64,000 nucleotides of DNA from Pseudomonas sp. 5P_3.1_Bac2 (GCF_025465995.1 NZ_JANLNY010000022.1:62001-126000); one strand, 5' to 3'; shown: positions 10,104-19,730, counted from the stretch's first letter. Notes: generated by a model not told the origin, from the sequence alone. Program-made: numbers and translations.

Positions 10104-11052
10104 CGTCAGCGCCCGCGTGCTGGACGCGGCCATCGAGTGGCAACTGTGCCTCGACTCCGGCACTGCCAGCGCCGCCGAGCGCGAAGCGTTTAACCAGTGG
10201 CTGTGCGCCCACCCGGAACACAGCCGGGTGTGGCAGCAACTCAATGGCGTCGACCTGCGCCTCGCTTGCGCGGCCACCGCGCCAGCGCGCCAGGCCTTGC
10301 TGCACAATGCCCGCCAACAAGGGCAGCGCCGGATCGGCACCGTGCTGGGCTTCGTCTTCAGCGCCGGCCTGGTGTTGGCCCTGTTCAACCAATACCGCGA
10401 GCTGGGCGATTACTTCAGTAATGAATACACCGCTTATGGCGAGCAACGCCAGTTGCGCCTGAGCGATCAAACTCAAGTGCGTCTTAACAGCGCCAGCGCC
10501 GTGGATATCGAGTTCGATGCCGAGGAGCGGCGCCTGTATTTGCGCAGCGGCGAGATTCTGGTCGAGACCGCCCATGGCGATAGCCGGCCCTTTATCGTAC
10601 GCACCGCACAAGGCCGCTTGCAGGCCCTCGGCACACGCTTCCTGGTTCGCCGCGAAGGCGATGCCACGCGGCTGATTGTGTTGCAGTCGGCGGTGGCTGC
10701 CACGCCGGCGCAAAGCGCTGAACAGCAAGTGATCAACCAGGGCCAGCAGGTGCTGATGCAACGCCAGCAACTGGGCCGCATTCAGACGGCGGCGCCCGGC
10801 GCCGAAGCCTGGAGCAAAGGCATGCTGGTGGCGGACAACTTGCCCTTGGCCGAACTGCTCGACCAGTTGGGTCAGTATCAACAGGGTTATCTGGGCGTTG
10901 ATCCGCAGGTGGCCAACCTGCGCATCAGCGGCAGCTTCCCCCTCTACGACACGGATAAGGCCCTGGCGGCGCTGCCCGCCAGTCTGCCCGTGCGCATTCA
11001 ACGTGTGGGTTCTTGGTGGCAGCGGGTGGTGCCGGCGCTGGCGCAAAAATAA
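10084..11052 (+). CDS. FecR-like anti-sigma factor / signal transducer
   Basis: 322 residues. The N-terminal DUF4880 segment (AIEWQLCLDSGTASAAE..WQQL) is the cytoplasmic sigma-binding part. One membrane helix (about 79-97, VLGFVFSAGLVLALF) follows, then a periplasmic FecR domain with LRLSDQTQVRLNSASAV and GRLQALGTRFLV, and a C-terminal STN-like segment (LPLAELLDQLGQY) that would contact the receptor's signalling domain. Sits between its sigma factor and receptor genes, as in fecIRA and fpv systems. Confidence 0.9.
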   Translation: MASPVNSVSARVLDAAIEWQLCLDSGTASAAEREAFNQWLCAHPEHSRVWQQLNGVDLRLACAATAPARQALLHNARQQGQRRIGTVLGFVFSAGLVLALFNQYRELGDYFSNEYTAYGEQRQLRLSDQTQVRLNSASAVDIEFDAEERRLYLRSGEILVETAHGDSRPFIVRTAQGRLQALGTRFLVRREGDATRLIVLQSAVAATPAQSAEQQVINQGQQVLMQRQQLGRIQTAAPGAEAWSKGMLVADNLPLAELLDQLGQYQQGYLGVDPQVANLRISGSFPLYDTDKALAALPASLPVRIQRVGSWWQRVVPALAQK

Positions 11053-11133
11053 TTTTCGCCAGCCCCTGTCACTTTTGCGCCCTGCTTCGGCAATAGGACA
11101 TTCAGCTGCATCCCTGTCCCGGAGAGTTGCCCT

Positions 11134-13557
11134 ATGACACCCGCCCCATTGCCGTTGCGCCCCTTGTTGCCCAGCCTTGCCATGAGTCTCGCCATCAGCC
11201 TGGCTGGCCTCAGTGGCCAGGCCTTAGCTCAGCCCTATCAGCTGCCGGCTGCGCCCTTGGCCAGCACCCTTAGCCAGATCGCCAGCCAAGCCGGCATCGT
11301 GCTGAGCATCGACCCGGCGCTGACCGCTGGCAAACAGGCCGCCGCGCTTGAAGGTGACTACTCGGGTCTGGATGCGCTCAAACAAGCCCTGCGCGGCAGC
11401 GGCCTGCAACTGCAGGCAGGCAATGCCGGCACTTACAGTTTGGTACCGGAGCCCGACAGCGCAGCGCTGAACGTGCCGGACGTGCTGATCACCGGCAACC
11501 AGGAAACCGAAAACGCCTGGGGCCCCACCAGCGGTTATCTGGCGCAACGCACCGCTGCCGGCAGCAAGACCGATACGGCACTGGCCGAAGCGCCGCGCTC
11601 GATCAGCGTGGTCACCCGCGCGCAAATGGAGGATCGCAGCGTCCTCAGCCTCAACGATGCCCTGCGCTACACCGCCGGCGTGCAGAGCAGCGGTTATGGC
11701 AGCGACAGCCGTAACGACTGGCTGCTGATTCGCGGCTTTGTTCCCACCCAGTTCCTCGATGGCCTGCCCCTGCCACGCGGCACCTATGTCACGCCGAAGA
11801 TCGAGCCATGGAACCTGGAACGCATCAACGTGCTGCGCGGCCCCGCTTCCTCGGTGTATGGCCAAACCCCGCCCGGCGGCCTGCTGGATATGGTCAGCCG
11901 ACGCCCGCAGGAGAACAGCAGCCATGAAGTCGAAGCTCAGGTCGGCAGCAATAATCATCGCCAGATCAACTTCGACAGCACCGGCAAACTCGATGACGAG
12001 GCCACCTGGCTGTACCGCATCAGCGGTACCGTGCGCGACAGCGACACAGTGATCGATCACATCGAAGACAAGCGCTACAACATCGCGCCAAGCCTGACCT
12101 GGAACATCAACGATGACACCCATCTGACGTTCCTCTCCCAATACACCCGCGACGACACCGGCATCACCGGGCAATTCCTGCCGCTGCAAGGCACCAAGCT
12201 GCCCAGCGAGGCGGGCAAGATCTCCCATCACAAAAACCTCGGTGATCCGGATTGGGAGTTCTACGACCGTACTTACTACTCCCTGGGCTATGCCTTCGAC
12301 ACCCAACTCAACGATGTTTGGCAGTTCCGCCAAAACCTGCGCTATGTGAAGAACGATCTGGACTTTAACGGCATCACCGCCGGTGGCCAGTTCTGGCCCG
12401 CAGGCCCTGATGAGTCGGTCAGCCCTGACGGTACGATCAAGCGCAGCGCCGGTAAGGTCAACGAAGACATCGCCCAGTTCGCTGTGGATAACAACTTCCA
12501 GGCCGACTTCCAGACCGGGCCAATCAGCCACACGTTGCTGCTCGGCGTGGATCACCAGCGCAGCAACAATAACTCCAGCTGGCTGTGGGGCTCCGATGGC
12601 GTGCCGTCGAGCAACATCCACAACCCCAGCTATGGTCAGGATTTCTCCAAGGTGAAGTACTTCACCATGTACGACTACCAGCAAAAGATTCAGCAAACCG
12701 GTGTTTATATCCAGGATCAGTTGGCCCTGGATAACTGGCGCCTGACCCTGGGCGGCCGTGAAGACTGGGTGCACACCGCCACCACCTTCCATAACTTTGG
12801 CGACGCGACCAACACGGATCGCGCGAAGAAATTCACCGGCAACGCCGCCCTGAGCTATGTGTTTGATAGCGGCATCACGCCCTACCTTTCCTACGCCGAA
12901 TCCTTCCAGCCGGTGATGGGCAGTTTGGTCAGCAGCACCGAGGCGATGAAGCCCACCGAAGGCCAGCAAGTCGAACTGGGCATCAAATACCAACCGCCCG
13001 GCACCAGCATGCTGTTCAGTGCCGCGGTGTTTGACCTGACCCAGGAAAACATGAGCATCAGCGAGAACAACATCACCCGCCAAGTCGGTGAAGTACGGGT
13101 CAAGGGCCTGGAGTTGGAGGCTAACGCCGACGTCACCGAAAACCTCAAGCTGATCGGCTCCTACAGCTACACCGACAGCGAAATCGTTAAGGGCAACCCA
13201 GGCGAAAAAGGCCAGCGCATGAAGCAGATGCCACGTAACCAAGCCACGGTCTGGGCTGATTACACCTGGCACGCCGGTGTGCTGGATGGTCTTGGTCTGG
13301 CCGCTGGGGTGCGCTATGTCGGCGACTCCTACGGCGATGCAATCAACTCCGACTGGGGCTACACCAGCTCCTACACCGTGTATGACGCCTCGGTGCATTA
13401 CGACCTGGGCCGCCTCGCCAGCTCGCTCAAAGGCGCCAGGCTGGCGTTGGATGCGAAGAACATCTTCAACAAAGATTACCTCTCCACCTGCGATGGCTTT
13501 TATTGCTACTACGGCGATGAGCGCAACGTAGTCGCCAGCGTCAACTACAAGTGGTAA
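11134..13557 (+). CDS. TonB-dependent siderophore receptor with N-terminal signalling domain
   Basis: 807-residue outer-membrane transducer. A signal peptide (LAGLSGQALA) precedes a Secretin/TonB N-terminal signalling domain (about 35-110: YQLPAAPLASTLSQIASQAG), then a plug (TDTALAEAPRSISVVTR, LRGPASSVYGQ.PPGGLLDMV) and a 22-strand barrel ending VNYKW. The signalling domain together with the upstream FecI/FecR genes shows it is a self-inducing receptor. The ligand cannot be read from sequence; FoxA-, FiuA- and FpvA-type receptors share this architecture. A GGAGAG box precedes the ATG. Confidence 0.93.
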   Translation: MTPAPLPLRPLLPSLAMSLAISLAGLSGQALAQPYQLPAAPLASTLSQIASQAGIVLSIDPALTAGKQAAALEGDYSGLDALKQALRGSGLQLQAGNAGTYSLVPEPDSAALNVPDVLITGNQETENAWGPTSGYLAQRTAAGSKTDTALAEAPRSISVVTRAQMEDRSVLSLNDALRYTAGVQSSGYGSDSRNDWLLIRGFVPTQFLDGLPLPRGTYVTPKIEPWNLERINVLRGPASSVYGQTPPGGLLDMVSRRPQENSSHEVEAQVGSNNHRQINFDSTGKLDDEATWLYRISGTVRDSDTVIDHIEDKRYNIAPSLTWNINDDTHLTFLSQYTRDDTGITGQFLPLQGTKLPSEAGKISHHKNLGDPDWEFYDRTYYSLGYAFDTQLNDVWQFRQNLRYVKNDLDFNGITAGGQFWPAGPDESVSPDGTIKRSAGKVNEDIAQFAVDNNFQADFQTGPISHTLLLGVDHQRSNNNSSWLWGSDGVPSSNIHNPSYGQDFSKVKYFTMYDYQQKIQQTGVYIQDQLALDNWRLTLGGREDWVHTATTFHNFGDATNTDRAKKFTGNAALSYVFDSGITPYLSYAESFQPVMGSLVSSTEAMKPTEGQQVELGIKYQPPGTSMLFSAAVFDLTQENMSISENNITRQVGEVRVKGLELEANADVTENLKLIGSYSYTDSEIVKGNPGEKGQRMKQMPRNQATVWADYTWHAGVLDGLGLAAGVRYVGDSYGDAINSDWGYTSSYTVYDASVHYDLGRLASSLKGARLALDAKNIFNKDYLSTCDGFYCYYGDERNVVASVNYKW

Positions 13558-13565
13558 AGCCTATC

Positions 13566-13590
13566 GAGGCCGCCTCCAGCGGGCGGCCTC
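13566..13590 (+). terminator. Hairpin after the TonB receptor gene
   Basis: GAGGCCGCC (13566-13574) pairs perfectly with GGCGGCCTC (13582-13590) around a 7-base loop, immediately after the receptor stop. No U-tract follows, so it may attenuate or stabilise the mRNA rather than fully terminate before the PepSY gene. Confidence 0.5.
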
Positions 13591-13608
13591 GGTCCTAGTG
13601 AGCCTGTT

Positions 13609-14739
13609 ATGAAGAGCACAAGCATCCGTCGCTGGTCGGTGATTCACACCTGGACCAGCCTGATCTGCACCCTGTTTTTACTGCTGTTGGCGCTCACCGG
13701 CCTGCCGCTGATTTTCCACCATGAGCTGGAGCATCTGCTCGGTGACGCGCCTGAGCTTAAGGCCATGCCCGCCACCACGCCGCACCTGAGTTTGCAGGCG
13801 CTGGTCGAAGCAGCCGAGCGCCATCGCCCCGGCGAAGTGGTGCAGTACTTTGGCTATGACAAAGACGAGCGCAACGGCGTGGTGGCGATTACCGCGGCCA
13901 CGGCGGGCACCGATCCCAACCTGTCGCACACCTTCATGCTCGACGCTCGCAGCGGCGAACCTGTGGCCATGCCAGCGGCTAATGGCGGCCTGCTGATGGT
14001 GATGCTGCGCCTGCATGTGGATATGTTTGCCGGCCTGCCCGGCAAGCTGCTGCTGGCCTTTATGGGCCTGCTGTTTGTGCTGTCGATTATTTCCGGTGCG
14101 GTGCTCTACGCGCCGTTTATGCGCCGGCTTAAATTCGCCGAAGTCCGCCGCGATAAGTCGCGCCGCGTGCGCTGGCTCGACCTGCATAACCTGATTGGTA
14201 TCGTCACCCTGACCTGGGCCTTGGTGGTCGGTGTCACCGGAGTGATCAGCGCCTGCGCCGACTTACTGATCAGCGCCTGGCGCAACGACTCACTCACCGC
14301 CATGGTCGCGCCCTATCGCGATGCGCCGCCGCTGAGCCAACGTGCCTCGGTCGATAACCTGCTGACCATTGCCAGCCAGGCCGCGCCGGGAATGCTGCCA
14401 GACTTTATCGCCTTCCCCGGCACACGCTTCTCCAGCGAGCATCACTACAGCGTGTTTATGCAAGGCAGCACACACCTCACCTCCCATCTGTGGACCCCGG
14501 TGCTGATCGACGCGCAAACCCTCAAGGTCACCGCCGTCGGCGAACGCCCCTGGTACATGGATGCACTGGCGCTGTCGCAACCCCTGCACTTTGGTGACTA
14601 TGGTGGCCGGCCGATGCAGATTCTCTGGGCCGTGCTGGATGTGCTGACCATCATCGTCCTAGGCAGCGGCCTGTACCTTTGGTGGGTGCGGCTGCGCAAT
14701 CGGCCGCGGGTCAAAGACGCCGTGCAGGTGCAACCATGA
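13609..14739 (+). CDS. PepSY-domain membrane protein (PiuB-like)
   Basis: 376 residues with four strong membrane segments: near residues 15-35, about 140-165, 195-220 and at the C-terminus (LWAVLDVLTIIVLGSGLYLWWV). Periplasmic PepSY-type stretches lie between them. Such proteins accompany TonB receptors and are thought to act in inner-membrane ferric-siderophore reduction or handling. The N-terminal RRWSVIHTWTSLICTLFLLLLALTGLPL with its His resembles the PepSY_TM haem/iron reductase fold. Its TGA overlaps the next ATG as ATGA. Confidence 0.85.
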   Translation: MKSTSIRRWSVIHTWTSLICTLFLLLLALTGLPLIFHHELEHLLGDAPELKAMPATTPHLSLQALVEAAERHRPGEVVQYFGYDKDERNGVVAITAATAGTDPNLSHTFMLDARSGEPVAMPAANGGLLMVMLRLHVDMFAGLPGKLLLAFMGLLFVLSIISGAVLYAPFMRRLKFAEVRRDKSRRVRWLDLHNLIGIVTLTWALVVGVTGVISACADLLISAWRNDSLTAMVAPYRDAPPLSQRASVDNLLTIASQAAPGMLPDFIAFPGTRFSSEHHYSVFMQGSTHLTSHLWTPVLIDAQTLKVTAVGERPWYMDALALSQPLHFGDYGGRPMQILWAVLDVLTIIVLGSGLYLWWVRLRNRPRVKDAVQVQP

Positions 14740-14900
14740 ACTGGCGCCAAACGACCTTTGCCCTGCCCGCCGTGATCGCCTTGCTCAGCGCTATTGGCCT
14801 GCTGAGCGCGCTGCTCGGCGATGGCCTGTGGGATGCCCTGGCCTGGCTCGGCTTGGGTTTGCCAGCGCTGCTCGGCACTTGGCCCCTGCTGCGTAAGTAG
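14736..14900 (+). CDS. Small membrane protein translationally coupled to the PepSY gene
   Basis: 54 residues, almost entirely two hydrophobic helices (FALPAVIALLSAIGLLSALL and WLGLGLPALLGTWPLL). The ATG overlaps the PepSY stop as ATGA. Short two-helix partners like this are common behind PepSY genes in Pseudomonas iron loci. No motif gives a function; a membrane partner of the PepSY protein is an inference from position only. Confidence 0.7.
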   Translation: MNWRQTTFALPAVIALLSAIGLLSALLGDGLWDALAWLGLGLPALLGTWPLLRK

Positions 14901-14951
14901 CGGCGGCGAACGAGGCCGATCCGGCCATTACAAGAGGTTAACTTGTTCTCT

Positions 14952-14994
14952 ACGACCTTGGTCTACAGCCCCCGTGGTTTACGACTAAGGTCGT
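14952..14994. promoter_or_regulatory. Inverted repeat upstream of DUF485-actP
   Basis: ACGACCTTGGTC (14952-14963) and GACTAAGGTCGT (14983-14994) are inverted with 11 of 12 positions paired, dyad centres about 31 bp apart (three helical turns). It lies 64 bp before the DUF485 start, where an activator would bind. Acetate permease genes in Pseudomonas are controlled by the CrbS/CrbR (MxtR/ErdR) two-component system; assigning this site to CrbR is inference. Confidence 0.5.
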
Positions 14995-15057
14995 CTGTCG
15001 CGGCGGCATTTGGGGCCTAGAGTTAGCGATACCCCAAACCGTCGGAGGACAACAATA

Positions 15058-15369
15058 ATGCACGACGATAGCTACGCACGGATCCAAGCGAGTCCGCGCT
15101 TCCAGGAGTTGGTCGCCAAGCGCGAACGCTTCGCCTGGCTCCTCTCCAGCATCATTCTCGGCCTGTATGTGGCCTTTATTCTGCTCATTGCCTTCCAGCC
15201 GCAGTTGCTCGGCACCCGCATCAGTGCGGACAGCTCGATCACCTGGGGCATCCCCATGGGGGTTGGCTTGATTGTGGTGTCCTTCATCCTGACTGGCGTT
15301 TACGTGCGCCGCGCCAATGGCGAGTTCGATAACCTCAACCAAGCCATTCTCGACGAGGTGCAGCCATGA
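15058..15369 (+). CDS. DUF485 membrane protein (YjcH-like)
   Basis: 103 residues with two membrane helices ([20 protein letters not shown] and [20 protein letters not shown]). YjcH/DUF485 proteins are the standard small partner encoded before acetate permease ActP. The ATG at 15058 is chosen because GGAGGA lies 8 bp upstream; an in-frame extension to 15010 would run through the promoter region. Its stop overlaps the actP ATG as ATGA. Confidence 0.9.
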   Translation: MHDDSYARIQASPRFQELVAKRERFAWLLSSIILGLYVAFILLIAFQPQLLGTRISADSSITWGIPMGVGLIVVSFILTGVYVRRANGEFDNLNQAILDEVQP

Positions 15370-17024
15370 TCAAACGCTCCCTCAGCGCTCTCGCCCTGCT
15401 CGCCATCGCCCCTGCCCTGTGGGCCGCCGGTGCGATTGAAGGCGACGTGCAACGCCAGCCGCTTAACGTCTCGGCCATTGTGATGTTCCTCGCCTTCGTT
15501 GGCGCCACGCTGTACATCACCTACTGGGCGTCCAAACGCAACACATCGACCTCCGACTTCTACACCGCCGGCGGCAGCATCACCGGATTCCAAAACGGCC
15601 TGGCGATTGCCGGCGACTACATGTCGGCGGCGTCCTTCCTCGGCATTTCCGCCTTGGTGTTCACCTCCGGCTACGATGGCCTGATCTACTCCATCGGCTT
15701 CCTGGTCGGCTGGCCGGTGATTCTGTTCTTGATCGCCGAACGCCTGCGTAACCTGGGCAAATACACCTTTGCCGACGTGGCTTCCTACCGCCTCGGCCAG
15801 ACCCAGATCCGCACCCTCTCGGCCTGCGGTTCGCTGGTGGTGGTGGCGTTTTACCTGATCGCGCAGATGGTCGGCGCCGGCAAACTGATCGAGCTGCTGT
15901 TCGGCTTGCAGTACCACGTCGCCGTGGTCTTGGTGGGCATTCTGATGGTGCTCTATGTGCTGTTCGGCGGCATGCTCGCCACCACCTGGGTGCAAATCAT
16001 CAAGGCCGTGTTGTTGCTGTGCGGTGCCTCGTTTATGGCACTGATGGTGATGAAGCACGTCGACTTTAACTTCGCCAAACTATTTAGCGAGGCCATCGCC
16101 GTGCACCCTAAAGGTGAGGCGATCATGAGCCCGGGCGGCCTGGTGAAAGACCCGCTGTCGGCGATGTCCCTGGGCCTGGCGCTGATGTTCGGTACCGCCG
16201 GCCTGCCGCATATCCTGATGCGTTTCTTCACCGTGTCGGATGCCAAAGAAGCACGTAAATCGGTGTTCTATGCCACCGGCTTTATCGGCTACTTCTACAT
16301 CCTGACCTTTATCATCGGCTTCGGCGCCATCCTGCTGGTGGGCACCAATCCAGACTTCCGCGATGCCGCGGGCGGCCTGATCGGTGGCAACAACATGGCC
16401 GCCGTGCACCTGGCTAACGCCGTGGGTGGCAGCTGGTTCCTGGGCTTTATCTCGGCAGTGGCCTTCGCCACCATCCTCGCCGTGGTCTCGGGCCTGACCC
16501 TGGCCGGCGCTTCGGCGGTGTCCCACGACCTGTATGCCAGCGTGATCAAGAAGGGCAAAGCCAACGAGAAAGACGAGCTGCGCGTCTCCAAGATCACCAC
16601 CGTGGCCTTGGGCGTACTGGCCATCGTGCTGGGCATCGCCTTCGAGAATCAGAACATTGCCTTCATGGTCGGCCTGGCCTTCTCGATTGCCGCCAGCTGC
16701 AACTTCCCGGTGCTGATCCTCAGCATGTACTGGAAGAACCTCAGCACCCGTGGTGCCATGATCGGCGGCTGGATGGGCCTGCTCACCGCAGTCACCCTGA
16801 TGATTCTCGGCCCAACCATCTGGGTGCAAGTGCTCGGCCATGCCGAAGCTATCTTCCCTTACGAGTACCCGGCGCTGTTCTCGATGATCGTGGCCTTTAT
16901 CGGCATCTGGTTCTTCTCCATCACCGATAAGTCCAAAGTGGCTGGCGAAGAACGGGCACGCTTTGTACCGCAGTTCGTGCGTTCGCAAACCGGCCTTGGT
17001 GCCAGTGGTGCCAGCGCTCACTAA
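15366..17024 (+). CDS. actP: ActP, cation/acetate symporter
   Basis: 552-residue sodium:solute symporter that takes up acetate and other short monocarboxylates. A cleavable-looking N-terminus ([13 protein letters not shown]) is followed by 13 or so membrane segments with family motifs such as [20 protein letters not shown] and the SSF stretch [12 protein letters not shown]. Coupled to the DUF485 gene by an ATGA overlap and closed by a strong intrinsic terminator. Confidence 0.95.
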   Translation: MIKRSLSALALLAIAPALWAAGAIEGDVQRQPLNVSAIVMFLAFVGATLYITYWASKRNTSTSDFYTAGGSITGFQNGLAIAGDYMSAASFLGISALVFTSGYDGLIYSIGFLVGWPVILFLIAERLRNLGKYTFADVASYRLGQTQIRTLSACGSLVVVAFYLIAQMVGAGKLIELLFGLQYHVAVVLVGILMVLYVLFGGMLATTWVQIIKAVLLLCGASFMALMVMKHVDFNFAKLFSEAIAVHPKGEAIMSPGGLVKDPLSAMSLGLALMFGTAGLPHILMRFFTVSDAKEARKSVFYATGFIGYFYILTFIIGFGAILLVGTNPDFRDAAGGLIGGNNMAAVHLANAVGGSWFLGFISAVAFATILAVVSGLTLAGASAVSHDLYASVIKKGKANEKDELRVSKITTVALGVLAIVLGIAFENQNIAFMVGLAFSIAASCNFPVLILSMYWKNLSTRGAMIGGWMGLLTAVTLMILGPTIWVQVLGHAEAIFPYEYPALFSMIVAFIGIWFFSITDKSKVAGEERARFVPQFVRSQTGLGASGASAH

Positions 17025-17047
17025 AGCGCAGCAACTGTGTTAGAACA

Positions 17048-17071
17048 GGCAGCCTACGGGCTGCCTTTTTT
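17048..17071 (+). terminator. Rho-independent terminator of actP
   Basis: Perfect 7-bp stem GGCAGCC/GGCTGCC with a TACG loop, then six T residues, 23 bp after the actP stop. Confidence 0.92.
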
Positions 17072-17124
17072 ATGCCTGGACTTTGCCTGACAGCCCCTCT
17101 AACTCACGATTCAAGGATTGCTTT

Positions 17125-17754
17125 ATGGCCGTCACCATGACTCTGCTCTACTCGCCCCTGTCGCCCTTCGCGCGCAAAGTGCTGGTGCTGCTGCATGCCA
17201 CGGGGCAAACCGATCGGGTAAAGCTGCAACTAGTGCAACCGGCGCCCACCCAGCCCGTCGCCGAGCTGAACGCCAACAACCCCGCCGGCAAAATCCCCGC
17301 GCTCATCCTCGCCGACGGCAGCGTACTGCACGATAGCCGGGTGATTCTCGACTACCTCGACCAACAACACTCAGGCACTCCACTGATTCCCCGTAGCGGC
17401 CCGCAGCGTTGGCAACGGCTGACCTTGGCCTCACTGGCGGATGCGATCATGGACGCCGCCGTACTGATGCGCTACGAAAGCTTTCTGCGCCCCGAGGCGC
17501 TGCGCTGGGACGTCTGGCTGGACGGCCAGGGGCAAAAGATCGAACGCGCCTTACAGCAGTTTGAACATCTAGCCACTGGCGCAGAGTTAAGCCAGCAATT
17601 GGATATCGCCACCATCGGCCTCGGTTGTGCCCTGGGTTATCTAGACCTGCGCCAACCCGACCTGGCCTGGCGCCAGCGCCACCCGGCACTGGCGGATTGG
17701 TATGCCGGGTTTAGTCAGCAGCCGGCCCTCTTGGCGACCCAGCCGCAGGCCTAA
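17125..17754 (+). CDS. Glutathione S-transferase family protein
   Basis: 209 residues. The N-terminal thioredoxin-like GST domain shows LLYSPLSPFARKV, NPAGKIPALILADG (cis-Pro) and LHDSRVILDYLD, the glutathione-binding pattern. An all-helical C-terminal domain ends near residue 205. The ATG at 17125 has AAGGA 7 bp upstream and is preferred over an earlier in-frame ATG at 17083, which lies just past the terminator. Substrate unknown. Confidence 0.9.
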   Translation: MAVTMTLLYSPLSPFARKVLVLLHATGQTDRVKLQLVQPAPTQPVAELNANNPAGKIPALILADGSVLHDSRVILDYLDQQHSGTPLIPRSGPQRWQRLTLASLADAIMDAAVLMRYESFLRPEALRWDVWLDGQGQKIERALQQFEHLATGAELSQQLDIATIGLGCALGYLDLRQPDLAWRQRHPALADWYAGFSQQPALLATQPQA

Positions 17755-17854
17755 ACGATGGCTGGCTAAAACGCTCGGGAAACAAGCGGGCAATGCGCCG
17801 GGCCAGCAAATGCCCGGTGCGCCGCTCCTCGCGTAAACCTAAGTGCCGGCTCAT
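17711..17854 (-). CDS. Possible 47-aa basic protein overlapping the GST 3' end
   Basis: Short ORF whose ATG overlaps the stop of the upstream 101-aa membrane gene as ATGA. It is rich in Arg (HLGLREERRTGHLLARRIAR) and its last 44 bp lie antisense to the GST C-terminus. Coupling favours expression; the lack of a recognised family and the antisense overlap argue against. Treated as a candidate only. Confidence 0.3.
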   Translation of the reverse strand: MSRHLGLREERRTGHLLARRIARLFPERFSQPSFRPAAGSPRGPAAD

Positions 17855-18156
17855 GAGCGCCCCCACAGGCGGTAAAACCCCGCCGCCAGTAATAGCCCTA
17901 GCTGCCCCAGCGCCGCGCATAAGCTGAGGAATGAACGTACGTGGGGATTATGGGCAGCGTCCAAGGTGCCGCTCAGGCTCTGCCAAAAGCCATCCGGCAG
18001 CACCACTAAGGCCACCTGCGCCAGCGGCTGGCCGCTCAGTTGCAGCAGCTTGATGAGTTCGAACTGGCCGCAGAACATCAGCGCCACTAGGGTGATCAGG
18101 GCCAAGACCAAGCCCAAGACGAAACAACCGGTAAAGCTCAGCCATTTGCTCAACAT
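17851..18156 (-). CDS. Small membrane protein downstream of creD
   Basis: 101 residues with two clear membrane helices (FTGCFVLGLVLALITLVALM and LSLCAALGQLGLLLAAGFY). A strong CCAAGGAG box sits 7 bp before the ATG. Lies 45 bp after creD on the same strand, so it may be read from the same mRNA past a hairpin. No family recognised. Confidence 0.7.
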   Translation of the reverse strand: MLSKWLSFTGCFVLGLVLALITLVALMFCGQFELIKLLQLSGQPLAQVALVVLPDGFWQSLSGTLDAAHNPHVRSFLSLCAALGQLGLLLAAGFYRLWGRS

Positions 18157-18169
18157 AGAAAACTCCTTG

Positions 18170-18193
18170 GTGGCGCAGACCAGGCTGCGCCAC
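18170..18193 (-). terminator. Hairpin between creD and the small membrane gene
   Basis: GTGGCGCAG (18170-18178) pairs with CTGCGCCAC (18185-18193) around a 6-base loop, directly before the ribosome-binding site of the 101-aa gene on the minus strand. No U-tract, so it may be a processing or translation-control hairpin rather than a terminator. Confidence 0.4.
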
Positions 18194-18201
18194 GGCGTGC
18201 T

Positions 18202-19560
18202 TTAAGACTCAAGGGAAGGGTTGAGCTGAGGGGGTTTGCCGACGCTGTACCAATCCAGTTTGCGCGTCAGCCACATCACCACTGCCAGCACGCCAAAGAC
18301 CAACAATGAGCCCAGCAGCAAGGCGTAATCTTCAGAGCCAAGCAACACAAACAGCACGCCGTACAGTGCGCTTAATACCCCGGCAAAGCCCAAGCCCAGG
18401 CGCGCACTGCGCAGCACGAAGCGGGTGTAAAAACCTAACAGCAGCACACAGGCCGAAGCCGCCAAGGCATAGGCCAGGACGAAGCCCAAGTGCTCACTTA
18501 AGGACAACAGCAGCAGATAAAACAGCGCCAGAGCCAGCCCGACTAAGGCGTATTGCACCGGATGCACGGCCAGGCGCTTGAGCACCTCACAGAGGAAGAA
18601 CAGGGCAAAGGTCAGGGTGATAAACAACAAGGCATATTTGATCGCCCGATCCGTCTTGAGGTACTGATCCACCGGCTCGACAAAACTCACACCAAAATGG
18701 CGATCCTCTAACTGCTCGCAGCGTTGTTGGGTGACACACAGCTGCAAGGCATCTTCCAGGCCACTGGCAAAGAAACTGGTCTGCCACTGCGCGCTAAAGC
18801 CCTGCTCATTCACTTGCCGGCTAAGCGGTAAATACTCACCAACGAAGCTCGGGTGGGGCCAGTCAGCACGTAACTGCACCGAGCTTTGCCGCCCCACCGG
18901 GGTGATGCTGAGCTGCTGCGTGCCTTGCAGTTTGAGCTCGAAGGCAAAGGCCAAGGGCTGGCCACCGGCGGTGTCCAGTGCGGGTAACAGCGCATGCACG
19001 CCGTTGGCGAAATGCTCATCACCACTGCCGGGAGCGAACGGCAAATCCTGCTGGTTAAAGCGCAGTTGCAGATCGTTGCTGATGCCACGCACATCACTAA
19101 TGGCCACGCTTAGAAAGGCCTGCCCGAACTGATACAGGCCCAGCTCATCGCCCAGGCCCAAGCGTGCGGGCAACTGAAAGTGGCCGCTGATCTGGTTATC
19201 GCTGCGGTACAACAAGGCCTGATAAATGCCTCTGGCGCGCTGTTCAGTGCTGATCTGGCCATTGAGTTCAAAGCGTTCCGGCAAGAAGTACAGGCGCCCG
19301 CTTTCGCTTAGCTCGGCCTGATAGCGTTCGCCGGTAGAGGCGCGGGTTTTCCACTGCTGCCAGCGTTTGGTATAGGGCACAATCAGAATCGGCCCGATCA
19401 GCTGCTGCGAGTAGCTGGAGCTGCGCGCGATATCTTGCACCACCTCGGCACGCTGCTCCTGGCGTTCGCTTACCAGGCCATCAATCATCAACAAGGGAAT
19501 CAATAACAGCAGCATGAGCAAGGCAATAGTGCCCAGTTTGTAGCCGAGTGCTCGAGTCAT
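18202..19560 (-). CDS. creD: CreD, inner membrane protein of the Cre regulon
   Basis: 452 residues. One N-terminal membrane helix (LGTIALLMLLLLIPLLMIDGL) is followed by a large periplasmic domain with the CreD-type stretch QQLIGPILIVPYTKRW and then a cluster of about five C-terminal helices. CreD is the conserved target of the CreBC system and is linked to envelope integrity and beta-lactam response. creBC lies about 2.7 kb away, separated by five unrelated genes on the opposite strand and a CBS gene. Confidence 0.93.
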   Translation of the reverse strand: MTRALGYKLGTIALLMLLLLIPLLMIDGLVSERQEQRAEVVQDIARSSSYSQQLIGPILIVPYTKRWQQWKTRASTGERYQAELSESGRLYFLPERFELNGQISTEQRARGIYQALLYRSDNQISGHFQLPARLGLGDELGLYQFGQAFLSVAISDVRGISNDLQLRFNQQDLPFAPGSGDEHFANGVHALLPALDTAGGQPLAFAFELKLQGTQQLSITPVGRQSSVQLRADWPHPSFVGEYLPLSRQVNEQGFSAQWQTSFFASGLEDALQLCVTQQRCEQLEDRHFGVSFVEPVDQYLKTDRAIKYALLFITLTFALFFLCEVLKRLAVHPVQYALVGLALALFYLLLLSLSEHLGFVLAYALAASACVLLLGFYTRFVLRSARLGLGFAGVLSALYGVLFVLLGSEDYALLLGSLLVFGVLAVVMWLTRKLDWYSVGKPPQLNPSLES

Positions 19561-19730
19561 ACACCGCTCTCCAATGGGTTAAGGTGCGCCCAGTGTGGCG
19601 AGGCTGTTTGTGGCCTTTATGCAGAGGCTGTGGAGATTGCGTGCAAAATTAGCGGCAAATGCACAGCGGCTGTATGGACAGGCCGCAAGCAGGGCGTTAG
19701 CGTGCAGTACGTCTTGCGCAAGGAGCATCC

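Noticed and set aside
11224-13398. 724-codon open frame antisense to the TonB receptor gene
   Set aside because: It is the mirror frame of a GC-rich coding gene; the receptor has signal peptide, domains and family motifs while the antisense frame has none.
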